From Chloroflexota bacterium (lineage in GTDB: Bacteria > Chloroflexota > Ktedonobacteria > Ktedonobacterales > Ktedonobacteraceae), in the NCBI GenBank assembly GCA_005881495.1, contig VBHI01000077.1:1-18429 (forward strand): a stretch of DNA of 18,429 nt, given 5' to 3'. Positions 8,306 through 17,206 of this stretch are shown piece after piece. Each line of letters begins with the position of its first letter. Position 1 is the stretch's first letter. The translations under genes were made by a program, and so were the position numbers. Below the pieces are notes generated by a model. The model worked only from the letters and a program-made list of their open reading frames with translations. It was not told the origin of the DNA and searched no databases.

Positions 8306-9024
8306 TGAACAAAGGAACGTACCAGCCGGAAAATCTATTTGACGTGGCCACCGCCCAGCGAACAATCACCGGGGCAAACCTGGCAACTGTTGTGGCATCA
8401 GCTGATGATCTGCATTTGATTGAGCAACTACGCAGTGGCAATGAGGCTGCGTTCGTGTCATTGATTGATCGCTATGCTCCCACCATGCTGCGTCTTGCGA
8501 TGGTCTACGTGACGGCATGGGCAGTGGCTGAGGAGGTGGTCCAGGAAACCTGGATGGCGGTTCTTGAGGGCCTCAATCGCTTCGAGGGGCGATCCTCCCT
8601 GAAGACCTGGATGTTTCGCATTCTTACCAACCGTGCAATAACGCGTGCACAACGTGAAGGCCGCAGTATTCCTTTCTCCTCGCTGTCAGACCCTTACACT
8701 GTCCTCGCCGAACCTGCTGTCGACCCTGACCGATTCTTGCCAGCAGATCACCAGTGGTCAGGACATTGGGTATCGTTCCCCGCCAATTGGCAGGAAATGC
8801 CTGAGGATCGCCTGCTTTCACAGGAAACGCACGCATGTGTTGAACGGGCGATCGAAGCCCTCCCGCCAAATCAGCGGGAGATTATCATCTTGCGCGATAT
8901 CGAGGGATGGACGTCTGAGGAAACCTGTAGTTTCCTCGGCATTTCCGAGGGGAATCAGCGAGTACTCCTCCACCGTGCCCGATCAAAGGTGCGGGACGTC
9001 CTTGAGAAGTACTTTCAAGAATAG
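8305..9024 (+). CDS. RNA polymerase sigma factor, sigma-70 ECF family
   Basis: A 239-aa protein. Region 2 spans about residues 32-105: EAAFVSLIDRYAPTMLRLA, then AEEVVQETWMAVLEGLNRFEGR (core-RNAP and -10 contacts) and SLKTWMFRILTNRAITRAQR. Region 4 spans about 175-235: ALPPNQREIIILRDIEGWTS, then EETCSFLGISEGNQRVLLHRARSKVR (-35 recognition HTH). The linker is unusually long and carries DRFLPADHQWSGHW and the PEDRLL segment, a pattern typical of ECFs paired with short zf-HC2 anti-sigmas. The ATG at 8305 (AAGGAGG 7 nt upstream, TGATG overlap with the small protein) is preferred over GTG at 8302. No anti-sigma gene is adjacent; the likely partner is at 16009. It is probably anti-sigma-controlled and may transcribe the downstream sugar genes (inference). 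Confidence 0.9.
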   Translation: MNKGTYQPENLFDVATAQRTITGANLATVVASADDLHLIEQLRSGNEAAFVSLIDRYAPTMLRLAMVYVTAWAVAEEVVQETWMAVLEGLNRFEGRSSLKTWMFRILTNRAITRAQREGRSIPFSSLSDPYTVLAEPAVDPDRFLPADHQWSGHWVSFPANWQEMPEDRLLSQETHACVERAIEALPPNQREIIILRDIEGWTSEETCSFLGISEGNQRVLLHRARSKVRDVLEKYFQE

Positions 9025-9217
9025 AAGCCATCTGATGGTGAATTTGCCCTATTCTCACATTCCAGCCACCTGTTCTGTAACGAATCGAGGTATTGCAAGA
9101 CCATAAGATGCACACAAGCACTACATGAGAGAAGAGCCGTTGAATGGAACAGTGCGTCAGTGTCGACGCCTCTTCCTCGATCAAAATACTGACTGACGCT
9201 TGCGTGCCATGTCATTC

Positions 9218-9248
9218 CTGGACGGTCATGCTGCTTGTGGCCGTCCAG
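9218..9248. promoter_or_regulatory. Inverted repeat in leader of glucose dehydrogenase gene
   Basis: CTGGACGG (9218-9225) and CCGTCCAG (9241-9248) are perfect inverted arms around a 15-nt spacer, ending 43 nt before the dehydrogenase ATG. The 267-bp gap between the sigma gene and the dehydrogenase is the only sizeable break in the plus-strand gene set and probably holds a promoter. I cannot assign -35/-10 boxes with confidence. The repeat could be an operator or leader hairpin. Confidence 0.3.
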
Positions 9249-9291
9249 TACAAGAAAATTGATGTTGAAACGACGAAAGAGAGAGTATACG

Positions 9292-10401
9292 ATGAAAGCG
9301 ATAGCGGTCTATCCGGGTAAACCCAATTCGATGCATTTGGAAGAGATACCGATGCCAAAAGTGACAGACATTCCACATGGGCAAGGCGTACTGGTGAAGG
9401 TACTGCGAGTAGGCGTTGACGGCACAGATAAGGAAATCAATGCGGCAGAGTATGGTATGGCACCGGAGGGCTATAACTACCTCATTACCGGTCACGAAAA
9501 CTTTGGCCAGGTGATGGAGGTTGGGCCACATGTACCAGATACTATTCGACCAGGAACGTATGTTGTAGCAACCGTGCGCCGCCCAGGGCATAGCATTTAC
9601 GATCAAATTGGCCTCCAGGATATGACCACCGATGATGTGTACTATGAGCGCGGCATCAACCTGCGCCATGGGTATCTTACTGAGTACTATGTTGAGGATG
9701 CAGCGTACATCGTCACGCTCCCTGTTACTCTACGCGAGGTCGGGGTGCTGCTAGAGCCGACGACAGTGGCACAGAAGGGCCTGAACCAGGCCTATGAAAT
9801 CCAAAGGCGCTTGAAAGTCTGGCAGCCACGGCGTGCAGCAGTAGTCGGAGCGGGCACGATTGGCTTACTCGCGACCCTGGGGATGCGCTTGAGGGGCGTG
9901 GAGGTGACCTGCTACTCGCGTCGATTGCCACCGTACTTTAACAGCAACCTCATGACCGAGCTTGGCGCTCACTACGTCAGTTCACAGCACATGACGCTGA
10001 AAGAAGCGAGTGAGACGTATGGCCCGTTCGACATCATCTTTGAAGCCTCTGGCTTCAGTCCGCTGGCCTTTCAAGCAGCTGAGGCGCTGGGCAAAAATGG
10101 GGTCCTCGTGCTCTCGAGTGTGACGGGAGGTGAGAAGAAAGTCGAGGTGAGCGCGGACATGATCAACCAGGGGTTCGTGTTGGGCAACAAAGTGATGGTT
10201 GGAACCGTCAATGCCTCTCGTGCCGACTTTGTTAGCGGCGTAAATGACCTGGTCAAGGCGGAAGCCTTCTACCCCGGTTGGCTGAACAAGCTGCTCACCA
10301 CAAAGGTAAGTGGGCTGGAAAACTATGCCGAGATGCTGCGCCACCTCACTGAGGATAAGGAAGCCATCAAGGTTTATGTCGAGGTCGCGCAAGAAATGTA
10401 G
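9292..10401 (+). CDS. Glucose 1-dehydrogenase, zinc-dependent MDR family (haloarchaeal-like)
   Basis: A 369-aa cytoplasmic enzyme expected to oxidise beta-D-glucose to gluconolactone with NAD(P)+. The catalytic domain has [10 protein letters not shown] (res. 40-49), GHENFG (67-72), [11 protein letters not shown] (95-105), [17 protein letters not shown] (117-133) and [10 protein letters not shown] (153-162). The nucleotide-binding domain has GAGTIG (186-191) with SRR following strand 2. The first metal ligand is Asp43 rather than the usual Cys, as in Haloferax glucose dehydrogenase (Asp38); His68, Glu69 and Glu155 complete the site. The four-Cys structural zinc lobe is absent. The start at 9292 is set by AAAGAGAGAG about 7 nt upstream and the family-typical MKAIAV opening. 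It is the first of several closely spaced sugar genes. Confidence 0.9.
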   Translation: MKAIAVYPGKPNSMHLEEIPMPKVTDIPHGQGVLVKVLRVGVDGTDKEINAAEYGMAPEGYNYLITGHENFGQVMEVGPHVPDTIRPGTYVVATVRRPGHSIYDQIGLQDMTTDDVYYERGINLRHGYLTEYYVEDAAYIVTLPVTLREVGVLLEPTTVAQKGLNQAYEIQRRLKVWQPRRAAVVGAGTIGLLATLGMRLRGVEVTCYSRRLPPYFNSNLMTELGAHYVSSQHMTLKEASETYGPFDIIFEASGFSPLAFQAAEALGKNGVLVLSSVTGGEKKVEVSADMINQGFVLGNKVMVGTVNASRADFVSGVNDLVKAEAFYPGWLNKLLTTKVSGLENYAEMLRHLTEDKEAIKVYVEVAQEM

Positions 10402-10457
10402 GGATGCTCCTTGCACAGCCTGCATGGCCTCCCTTGTTAGAAAGGATGATGACAAAG

Positions 10458-13181
10458 ATGGTGAGCAGCAAAAAAACTCTCGCTCAGGCTCCGGCCCTGG
10501 AACATAACGCAGAGCGCCTGAGACTTGCCGAGGCGCACCAGCATACGAAACCCTGGTATCGCTGGGGACCGTATCTCAGCGAGCGCCAGTGGGGGACCGT
10601 CCGCGAGGACTACTCAGCCTCTGGGAACGCCTGGGACTTTTTTCCCCATGACCACGCTCGTTCCCGTACCTATCGCTGGGGCGAAGATGGCCTGCTGGGA
10701 ATCAGTGACGAACAGGGTCTGCTGTGCTTCGCGCTCAGCCTGTGGAATGAGGCCGACCCGATTCTCAAGGAGCGGCTCTTCGGCCTGACCGGTCCAGAAG
10801 GCAATCACGGGGAGGATGTCAAGGAGTACTACTACTTTCTTGACAGTACCCCCACCCATTCGTATATGAAGGCCCTGTACAAGTATCCGCAGCGCGCCTT
10901 CCCTTACGCTGAACTGGCGGCGGAGAATCGCCGTCGCGGGCGAGGCGAACCTGAATACGAACTGATCGACACAGGCGTTTTTACGGAGGATCGCTACTTC
11001 GATGTCACCGTCGAGTATGCCAAAGTCGATCCACAGGATATACTCATCCGTATTACTGCCGCAAATCGCGGTCCAGAAGCAGCGCCGCTGCATGTGCTCC
11101 CTACGCTCTGGTTCCGCAATACCTGGGCCTGGGGGGATGAGCACGACGAGGGAAACCGTCGCCCGGAACTACGAGCCGTAGAGACACTCTCAATGCAAAC
11201 TGGGATGGAGAGACAGCACCTTGTGCATGCCACCCATGCCACACTGGGAGAGTACTGGCTGGCGTGCCAGCATGGCGAGAAGGAGCCGCAGTTGCTCTTC
11301 ACCGAGAACGAGAGCAATGCACAACGGCTATGGGATGTGCCGAACCGCACCTCCTTCGTCAAGGATGGCATTAACGACGCCGTGGTGTACGGTACCCAGG
11401 GTACCGTCAGCCCAGAAGGTGTCGGCACGAAAGCCGCGGCACACTACACCTTTGTCGTTGCTCCTGGTGCGACTGCGACGGTCATGCTGCGCCTGTCCGC
11501 TACGCAGCACGACGACCCTTTCGCGGATGCCGAAAACATCTTCGAGATGAGGCAAGTGGAAGCAGACAGTTTTTATATGACCTGTGGCGCGAAAAATTTG
11601 TCTGAGGACGCACGCTCCGTGCAGCGGCAGGCCTTTGCTGGACTGCTGTGGAGCAAGCAGTTCTACTACTACGACGTGGATATGTGGCTGCATGGCGACC
11701 CGGCCGGACCACCACCGCCAGACTCGCACCTGCTTGGGCGCAACAACGAATGGCGGCATCTCAACACCGCCGACATCATTTCCATGCCCGATACCTGGGA
11801 ATATCCCTGGTACGCAGCGTGGGACCTGGCATTCCACTGTATCCCATTGGCTTTGGTGGACCCCGATTTCGCCAAGAAGCAGCTCATCCTGCTCCTGCGT
11901 GAGTGGTACATGCATCCCAACGGCCAGTTACCGGCCTATGAATGGGCCTTTGGAGATGTGAATCCTCCGGTGCATGCCTGGGCGGCGTGGCGCGTCTATA
12001 AAATAGAGAAGCGCACCACCGGAAAGGCTGATCGCGACTTCCTGGAGCGGGTCTTCCACAAACTCCTGCTCAACTTCACCTGGTGGGTCAACCGCAAGGA
12101 CAGCGAAGGACACAACGTCTTTCAGGGTGGTTTCCTGGGCCTGGACAACATCGGGGTCTTCGACCGCAGCGCACCCTTGCCGACTGGTGGTCACCTGGAA
12201 CAATCCGATGGGACTGCCTGGATGGGGATGTATTGCTTGAATATGCTCAGGATCGCCCTAGAATTAGCCCGTGAGAATCACACCTATGAGGATGTCGCCA
12301 CCAAATTTTTCGAGCACTTCCTCTACATTGCTGACGCACTCAACAACATCGCGGGCGAGGGCATTTCGCTGTGGGATGAAGAAGACCAGTTCTTCTACGA
12401 CGTGCTGCATATGCCAGATGACTCGCATGTCCCGTTGAGAGTCCGTTCGCTGGTTGGGTTTATCCCCCTCTTAGCAGTGGAGACGATTGAGCCTGAACTG
12501 CTTGATATGCTGCCCGAGTTCAAGGCGCGCCTGGAATGGTTCCTCGAGCATCGCCCACAACTGGCAAGTTTGGTTTCACGCTGGCACGAGCCAGGAATGG
12601 AGGAACGCCGCCTGCTAGCACTGGTGCGTGGGCATCGCATGAAGCGCCTGCTCAAACGGATGCTCGACCCTGAAGAGTTTCTGAGTGACTACGGCATCCG
12701 TGCGATCAGCAAGTACCACGCGGAACATCCCTATGACTATAGTGCGCATGGCATGGACTACGTCGTGCGGTACGAGCCGGGTGAGTCAAGCACTGGACTC
12801 TTCGGTGGCAATTCCAACTGGCGTGGGCCCATATGGTTTCCGATCAACTTCCTGCTCATCGAAACACTTCAGAAGTTCTATCACTACTATGGCGACGATT
12901 TCTTAGTGGAGTGCCCCACGGGTTCTGGCCAGAAACTCACACTCCATCAGATAGCCGATCAGCTCTCGTGCCGGCTCACGCACATCTTTATGCGTGGAGA
13001 GGACGGACGCCGCCCGGTCTTCGGCACGAACGAGACCTTTCAGACCGACCCGCACTGGCGCGACTACCCGTTATTCTACGAGTACTTCCACGGCGATACA
13101 GGTCGAGGCGTCGGTGCCAGCCATCAGACGGGTTGGACTGCCGTTGTGGCGAAGTTGCTTGAGCAGACCGAGGGTAGGTAG
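10458..13181 (+). CDS. GH63 / MGH1-like glucosidase
   Basis: A ~907-aa soluble protein without a signal peptide. The N-terminal half is a beta-rich domain (about res. 30-370; [20 protein letters not shown], then [19 protein letters not shown] and [15 protein letters not shown]). The C-terminal half is an (alpha/alpha)6 barrel with [59 protein letters not shown] and [18 protein letters not shown]. By analogy with GH63 enzymes, Asp456 (in WDLAFH) is the likely general acid and Glu776 (in YEPGESSTG) a candidate base; these are inferred. GH63 includes inverting alpha-glucosidases and, in MGH1-like members, mannosylglycerate/glucosylglycerate hydrolases; the substrate here is unknown. The start is uncertain: ATGs lie at 10446, 10449 and 10458, and 10458 leaves AAAGG about 12 nt upstream. 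It lies 56 bp after the dehydrogenase and is likely co-transcribed. Confidence 0.88.
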   Translation: MVSSKKTLAQAPALEHNAERLRLAEAHQHTKPWYRWGPYLSERQWGTVREDYSASGNAWDFFPHDHARSRTYRWGEDGLLGISDEQGLLCFALSLWNEADPILKERLFGLTGPEGNHGEDVKEYYYFLDSTPTHSYMKALYKYPQRAFPYAELAAENRRRGRGEPEYELIDTGVFTEDRYFDVTVEYAKVDPQDILIRITAANRGPEAAPLHVLPTLWFRNTWAWGDEHDEGNRRPELRAVETLSMQTGMERQHLVHATHATLGEYWLACQHGEKEPQLLFTENESNAQRLWDVPNRTSFVKDGINDAVVYGTQGTVSPEGVGTKAAAHYTFVVAPGATATVMLRLSATQHDDPFADAENIFEMRQVEADSFYMTCGAKNLSEDARSVQRQAFAGLLWSKQFYYYDVDMWLHGDPAGPPPPDSHLLGRNNEWRHLNTADIISMPDTWEYPWYAAWDLAFHCIPLALVDPDFAKKQLILLLREWYMHPNGQLPAYEWAFGDVNPPVHAWAAWRVYKIEKRTTGKADRDFLERVFHKLLLNFTWWVNRKDSEGHNVFQGGFLGLDNIGVFDRSAPLPTGGHLEQSDGTAWMGMYCLNMLRIALELARENHTYEDVATKFFEHFLYIADALNNIAGEGISLWDEEDQFFYDVLHMPDDSHVPLRVRSLVGFIPLLAVETIEPELLDMLPEFKARLEWFLEHRPQLASLVSRWHEPGMEERRLLALVRGHRMKRLLKRMLDPEEFLSDYGIRAISKYHAEHPYDYSAHGMDYVVRYEPGESSTGLFGGNSNWRGPIWFPINFLLIETLQKFYHYYGDDFLVECPTGSGQKLTLHQIADQLSCRLTHIFMRGEDGRRPVFGTNETFQTDPHWRDYPLFYEYFHGDTGRGVGASHQTGWTAVVAKLLEQTEGR

Positions 13182-13271
13182 ACCGCTTTGTGTTGAGCAT
13201 TCCTACAATGACGAGCCCGAGCATGCAAACAAGATGTATGAGATACCTATGAAATGCGAAGGAGAGAGATC

Positions 13272-15077
13272 ATGAGTAACTTGCCAATTGCCGATTATGC
13301 TTTACTGTCAGACTGTCGCTCAGCCGCGCTGGTCAGCCGCGCGGGTTCCGTTGACTGGCTGTGCTTTCCCCGCTTCGATGGGCCGTCGGTCTTTGCCAGA
13401 CTGCTGGACGAGCAAGCGGGACACTGGTCCATCTACACGGTTGATGCTACTGAAGTAAGCCGCCACTACATTGAGGAGACGATGGTACTTGAGACGACCT
13501 TCCGCACCCCAACGGGCAGCGCAGTGCTGGTCGACGCCATGGCTATCGGGCGCAATGAGCGCGGACACGAACTGGGCGTCGACTCCCCTGGAATAGTGCT
13601 CCGCTCTGTATCGTGCCAGAGCGGCACGGTGGAGCTAGAGCTTGAGTATGCGCCCCGCTTCGAATACGGCCTCATCTTCCCCCTGCTGAGACCAATTCAG
13701 GGAGGCATTGTCGCCCGTGGTGGCGCAGATGTCCTGGTCCTCTCCTCACCGGTAGTGTTGTCTATAGAAGGCTCGATTGCACGCGCTCGCTTCACCCTCC
13801 AGGCAGGTGAGCAGGCGAGCTTCGCACTACAGCACCGGGCTAGCTGGGAGAAAACTCCGGAGGTGTATGCTCAGGCGGCGATCACCGACTACCTGCATGA
13901 CACCACTGTGGGATGGCGTACCTGGTCAGACCTGCATCAGCGATACGCGGGACCGTGGCGGGACCTGGTCCATCACAGTGGCCGTGTGCTGCAAGCACTC
14001 ATGTTCCGTCCAACGGGAGCACTCGTCGCCGCACCCACTACCTCCTTGCCCGAGTCCATAGGGGGAGAGCGCAACTGGGATTACCGCTACACCTGGATTC
14101 GTGACGCCTCCCTAACGCTGGAAGCACTCTGGGTCGCTGCTTGCCCTGATGAGGCATACTGGTTCTTCTCCTGGATGGCTGGTGCAGTAGCTACCCAGAT
14201 CCGGCGAGGTGTTGATCTTCAGATTATGTTCGGAGTCGGTGGCGAGCGCGATCTGAGCGAACGCTCGCTCAATCACCTGACTGGATGGCGTGCCAGCCGA
14301 CCGGTGCGGGTCGGCAATGGTGCCTGGAATCAGCGCCAACTCGACGTCTACGGGGAGCTCCTCGATGCGGCCCACCTCCTGCAAGATCAGCTCAGTGGAC
14401 TCGACGAGGTCACGCGCAACTTCCTGGTCGAGGTTGCCGACGCCGCGGCAGCACGTTGGCAGGAGCACGACCAGGGCATCTGGGAGGTGCGTGGAGACCC
14501 GAGAGATTTCCTTTACTCAAAGCTCATGTGTTGGGTAGCACTTGACCGCGCTATCAAGATTGCCGATCTATTGCATGCGCATGACAGGATTGATAGCTGG
14601 ACAGCGACACGTGAGCAGATCCGCGACGCCATCCTCAAGCATGGATGGAGCGAGAAAGCTGGAGCGTTCGCCCAGGCGTTTGGCTCCGATGACCTGGATG
14701 CCTCCACGCTGATGATGCCGATTATGGGGTTCTTGCCCGCCACCGACCCACACATGCGATCCACCATAGACGCGATCGCTGAGCGGCTCACCGATGAGCA
14801 TGGACTGGTCTACCGCTACCGCGCATCCGATGGACTGGCCGGTGAAGAAGGGACCTTCCTGCTCTGCACGTTCTGGCTTGCCCAGGCGCAAGCGCTGGCC
14901 GGGGAGGTCGAGCAAGCCAGGGCGACCTTCGAACATGCGATTGCCTATGCGAATGACGTCGGCTTGCTCGCCGAGGAGGTAGATCCAGCTAGTAACGAGT
15001 TGCTGGGCAACTTCCCGCAGGCCTTCAGTCACATCGGCCTCGTGAATGCAGCCTGGGCCATCTCGCAAGCGGAGTAA
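13272..15077 (+). CDS. GH15 family glycoside hydrolase (glucoamylase / trehalase-like)
   Basis: A 601-aa cytoplasmic protein. The N-terminal super-beta-sandwich domain (res. 1-~230) opens with PIADYALLSDCRSAALVSRA and GSVDWLCFPRFDGPSVFARL. The catalytic (alpha/alpha)6 barrel contains LPESIGGERNWDYRYTWIRD (259-278), NGAWNQRQLDVYGELLDAAH (349-368) and WEVRGDPRDFLYSKLMCWVA (404-423). Glu405 is the likely general acid and Glu569, in LLAEEVDPASNELLGNFPQA (566-585), the base. Bacterial GH15 enzymes release beta-glucose by inversion from maltooligosaccharides, and some actinobacterial members are trehalases. The two cannot be separated by eye. No secretion signal is seen, so the substrate is intracellular. 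An AAGGAGAGAG RBS fixes the start, 90 bp after the GH63 gene. Confidence 0.92.
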   Translation: MSNLPIADYALLSDCRSAALVSRAGSVDWLCFPRFDGPSVFARLLDEQAGHWSIYTVDATEVSRHYIEETMVLETTFRTPTGSAVLVDAMAIGRNERGHELGVDSPGIVLRSVSCQSGTVELELEYAPRFEYGLIFPLLRPIQGGIVARGGADVLVLSSPVVLSIEGSIARARFTLQAGEQASFALQHRASWEKTPEVYAQAAITDYLHDTTVGWRTWSDLHQRYAGPWRDLVHHSGRVLQALMFRPTGALVAAPTTSLPESIGGERNWDYRYTWIRDASLTLEALWVAACPDEAYWFFSWMAGAVATQIRRGVDLQIMFGVGGERDLSERSLNHLTGWRASRPVRVGNGAWNQRQLDVYGELLDAAHLLQDQLSGLDEVTRNFLVEVADAAAARWQEHDQGIWEVRGDPRDFLYSKLMCWVALDRAIKIADLLHAHDRIDSWTATREQIRDAILKHGWSEKAGAFAQAFGSDDLDASTLMMPIMGFLPATDPHMRSTIDAIAERLTDEHGLVYRYRASDGLAGEEGTFLLCTFWLAQAQALAGEVEQARATFEHAIAYANDVGLLAEEVDPASNELLGNFPQAFSHIGLVNAAWAISQAE

Positions 15078-15118
15078 CGATTTCGTTGTAGGAAGAACGA
15101 CACAGAAGGGAAAGAGCA

Positions 15119-15946
15119 ATGCGCGATCACACCTGGTGGAAACACCTCCATTGGCCTGAATATGGAGCAGAACTGCTCGGAACAGCATTTCTTGTCTTTG
15201 CAGGCGTGAGCGCAGTTGTCTTCGTTTTTGGCACAGGCTCACCACTGGCTCAAATCCTCCCCGATACAAGTACCCGTCGACTCATCGCGGGTCTCTTGTT
15301 TGCGGGGTGTGGGGCGCTCGTCGCCATTTCGCCCCTCGGGAAGCTCAGTGGTGGTCATATCAATCCTGTCGTATCGCTAGCATTCTGGATGCAAGGGAAG
15401 ATGCATCATTTTGATCTGGGAGGGTACATGCTTGGTCAGTTGCTTGGTGCGATCCTGGGTTCGCTGCTGCTGGTGCTTGTCTGGAGAGAACATGCTGCCA
15501 GTGTAGGGTATGGAACGACAGTACCCGGAGCAGCTTATCCCCTCTGGATAGTTTTCCTGGCAGAGGTGGGCCTGACCTTCGTGCTGGTACTCTCCATTTT
15601 CCTGTTTGTGAGTAGCCATCGTCTCATGCGTTGGACGCCGCTCATGGTCTGGATTCTGGTGGCGGTGATGGTGTGGCTTGAAGCGCCCATCTCCGGTACC
15701 AGTCTGAATCCAGCACGAAGCTTTGGGCCTGCCCTGGTATCCTCGCTCTGGCAGGCTCACTGGCTCTACTGGGTTGCTCCTTCCCTTGGTGCTCTGCTGG
15801 CTGTAGGCGCCTTTCGCATTCTTGCGATTGGTAAGCGCGATGTGCTGACAGGCAAAATGTTCCACGTCCCGCACTATCGGAGCGTTTTCATGAACGTCAC
15901 CGCACCTTGTATGCCCGCCGATGGCAGGCTAAGGAAGACAACATAG
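15119..15946 (+). CDS. Aquaporin / MIP family channel
   Basis: A 275-aa membrane protein with six hydrophobic segments and two re-entrant half-helices. The first pore motif is NPV (res. 82-84 in SGGHINPVVSLAFW) rather than NPA. The second is canonical, GTSLNPARSFGPA, with NPA at 197-199 and the selectivity-filter Arg at 200. TM1 carries the family AELLGTAFLVFAG. The loop after TM1 is longer than in AqpZ (SPLAQILPDTSTRR). The short charged loop around the second motif and the presence of Arg200 favour a water (AqpZ-like) or small-solute channel; glycerol cannot be excluded. It starts 41 bp after the GH15 gene with GAAGGGAAAGAG upstream, so it is probably in the same transcript, linking sugar turnover with water movement. 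Confidence 0.92.
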   Translation: MRDHTWWKHLHWPEYGAELLGTAFLVFAGVSAVVFVFGTGSPLAQILPDTSTRRLIAGLLFAGCGALVAISPLGKLSGGHINPVVSLAFWMQGKMHHFDLGGYMLGQLLGAILGSLLLVLVWREHAASVGYGTTVPGAAYPLWIVFLAEVGLTFVLVLSIFLFVSSHRLMRWTPLMVWILVAVMVWLEAPISGTSLNPARSFGPALVSSLWQAHWLYWVAPSLGALLAVGAFRILAIGKRDVLTGKMFHVPHYRSVFMNVTAPCMPADGRLRKTT

Positions 15947-16008
15947 GTCATATTCACTTTGCCGTGAGTACAAAGACTATTGGTCCTTTGAGGAAGAATA
16001 GGCCGAAC

Positions 16009-16284
16009 ATGACGATCGATGACGCGCTTACCTGCCAGGAAGTCGTGGAACTGGTTACCGAGTACCTGGAGAACGCCCTGCTTCCAGAGACGCGCAAGCG
16101 GCTTGAAGAGCATGTCGCGGAGTGCCCTGGCTGCGCCATCTTTATTGAACAGGTACGACTTACTATCGGCATGTTACGCCAGCTCGCAGAGGAACCAGTC
16201 TTTCCCGCGACGAAGCAGGAACTCCTTCGGCGCTTCCGGAACAGGAAGAAGGAAGCGTCGTCACAGAAGCCAGATTCTCTGTGA
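16009..16284 (+). CDS. zf-HC2 domain anti-sigma factor
   Basis: A 91-aa protein with the zinc-binding anti-sigma (ZAS) signature Cys9...His35-x3-Cys39-x2-Cys42 (LTCQEVVELVTEYLENAL, then EEHVAECPGCAIF). An amphipathic helix (FIEQVRLTIGMLRQL) and a basic C-terminal tail (LLRRFRNRKK) follow. There is no transmembrane segment, so it is a soluble anti-sigma. Proteins of this size and layout usually sit directly after an ECF sigma gene with a long DHxWxGHW linker. Here the only such sigma lies about 7 kb upstream (8305-9024), with four metabolic genes between. The open frame extends upstream to 15907 inside the aquaporin, but MTIDDALTCQEV is the family-typical start. The gene ends 8 bp from the convergent peroxiredoxin-cold-shock gene. 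Confidence 0.85.
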   Translation: MTIDDALTCQEVVELVTEYLENALLPETRKRLEEHVAECPGCAIFIEQVRLTIGMLRQLAEEPVFPATKQELLRRFRNRKKEASSQKPDSL

Positions 16285-16292
16285 TCCTGTCC

Positions 16293-17123
16293 CTATATCT
16301 CCTGAACATTACGAGCAGTGAGGCCAGTTTTGCCCTCAACGATCTCAAACTTCACCGGGGTACCAGGCCTGATGGTGCGATAGCCCTGGCCAGGAAGCGC
16401 GGTAAAGTGAAAGAAGACATCGTCACCGGAGCCCTCCCGTGCGATCATGCCAATGCCCGCATTGAGATCGAACCAGCGTACTACTCCCCGTGCCACCGGC
16501 AAGCCGCTCGCGCCTAATGGCGGCGCACCACCGGCCCACTCTTGCTGGGGAATGCGAATCTGCCGCACCTCCGGCGTGTCATATGCCTCGTAACGGTAAT
16601 CGGAACGCGTTTCCATGATTGCGCGCAGGTCGTGCCGCAGTTCCTCATTAGTTGGCCGACCGACGAAGTACCAGCCGTTATAGATAGCATGAATGCGCAA
16701 GTCGGGGCGCAGCACAAACGTGAACGGTTGCGCGCGGTAGGCATATTCGCCCTCCGTCTCATCAAGAATATTGATCAGCTTGATGACGGTACGCTGCTCG
16801 TCGGACAAGAAGGTCCACTGCGCTCCCAGCCCAGCGCGAAACGCCGCCTGGACAAGTGGTGGGTCCGCACTCACGGCCACGAGCTTTCCATAATTTACCG
16901 CCAGTTCGTGCTGAAATGCGACCAATTGTCGCATTTGCTGCTGATCGCGTGGGCAGAAGAACCCGCGAAAAAAGACGAGAATGAGCGGAGCGCCATCCAG
17001 GAATCCCAGGTGTTGGTCGAGGAGGCCGGGTTTCGTGAAGTGTGAGAGCCGCCTCAGTTCGTTCTGGTGATCCGGCAAAGCGATATCGGGAAATTGATCG
17101 TTCACTTGAAGATGAGTTGTCAT
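16293..17123 (-). CDS. Peroxiredoxin-like (AhpC/TSA) protein fused to a C-terminal cold-shock domain
   Basis: A 276-aa protein with two domains. Residues ~5-195 form a thioredoxin-fold peroxiredoxin: APLILVFFRGFFCPRDQQQM (45-64) with the probable peroxidatic Cys57, then KLVAVSADPP and YRAQPFTFVLRPDLRIH. The second Cys of the CxxC seen in many RGxWCPxC-type Prx-like proteins is absent (CPRD), suggesting a 1-Cys or externally resolved enzyme. Residues 211-276 are a cold-shock (OB-fold) domain: ARGVVRWFDLNAGIGMIARE (RNP1-like) and DDVFFHFTALPGQGYRTIRP (RNP2-like), ending GLTARNV. The linker (196-210) is Gly/Pro/Ala-rich. The frame is continuous with no internal RBS-start signal, so this is a true fusion. 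The start at 17123 is set by AAGGAGAG 8 nt upstream; the frame is open up to 17252 but lacks homology there. Confidence 0.88.
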   Translation of the reverse strand: MTTHLQVNDQFPDIALPDHQNELRRLSHFTKPGLLDQHLGFLDGAPLILVFFRGFFCPRDQQQMRQLVAFQHELAVNYGKLVAVSADPPLVQAAFRAGLGAQWTFLSDEQRTVIKLINILDETEGEYAYRAQPFTFVLRPDLRIHAIYNGWYFVGRPTNEELRHDLRAIMETRSDYRYEAYDTPEVRQIRIPQQEWAGGAPPLGASGLPVARGVVRWFDLNAGIGMIAREGSGDDVFFHFTALPGQGYRTIRPGTPVKFEIVEGKTGLTARNVQEI

Positions 17124-17206
17124 GAAAGTACTCTCCTTTTGAGGGTAAAGCTGTGCCGTCTTCTCATCAGCGTCCGGCATAGACATATCCATCCTGTTGT
17201 GTAGTC

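Noticed and set aside
9018..9055. Terminator after the sigma factor gene (AGAATAG...CTATTCT stem)
   Set aside because: Only 7 A/T-rich pairs around a 24-nt loop and no T-run; too weak to call.
7949..9130. Shared TTGCAA boxes upstream of the small protein and of glucose dehydrogenase as a common ECF promoter
   Set aside because: The six-base match is short, and no matching -10 element at a constant distance could be found.
14568..15269. 233-codon minus-strand open frame across the GH15-aquaporin junction
   Set aside because: It crosses two well-supported genes on the other strand and has no family resemblance.
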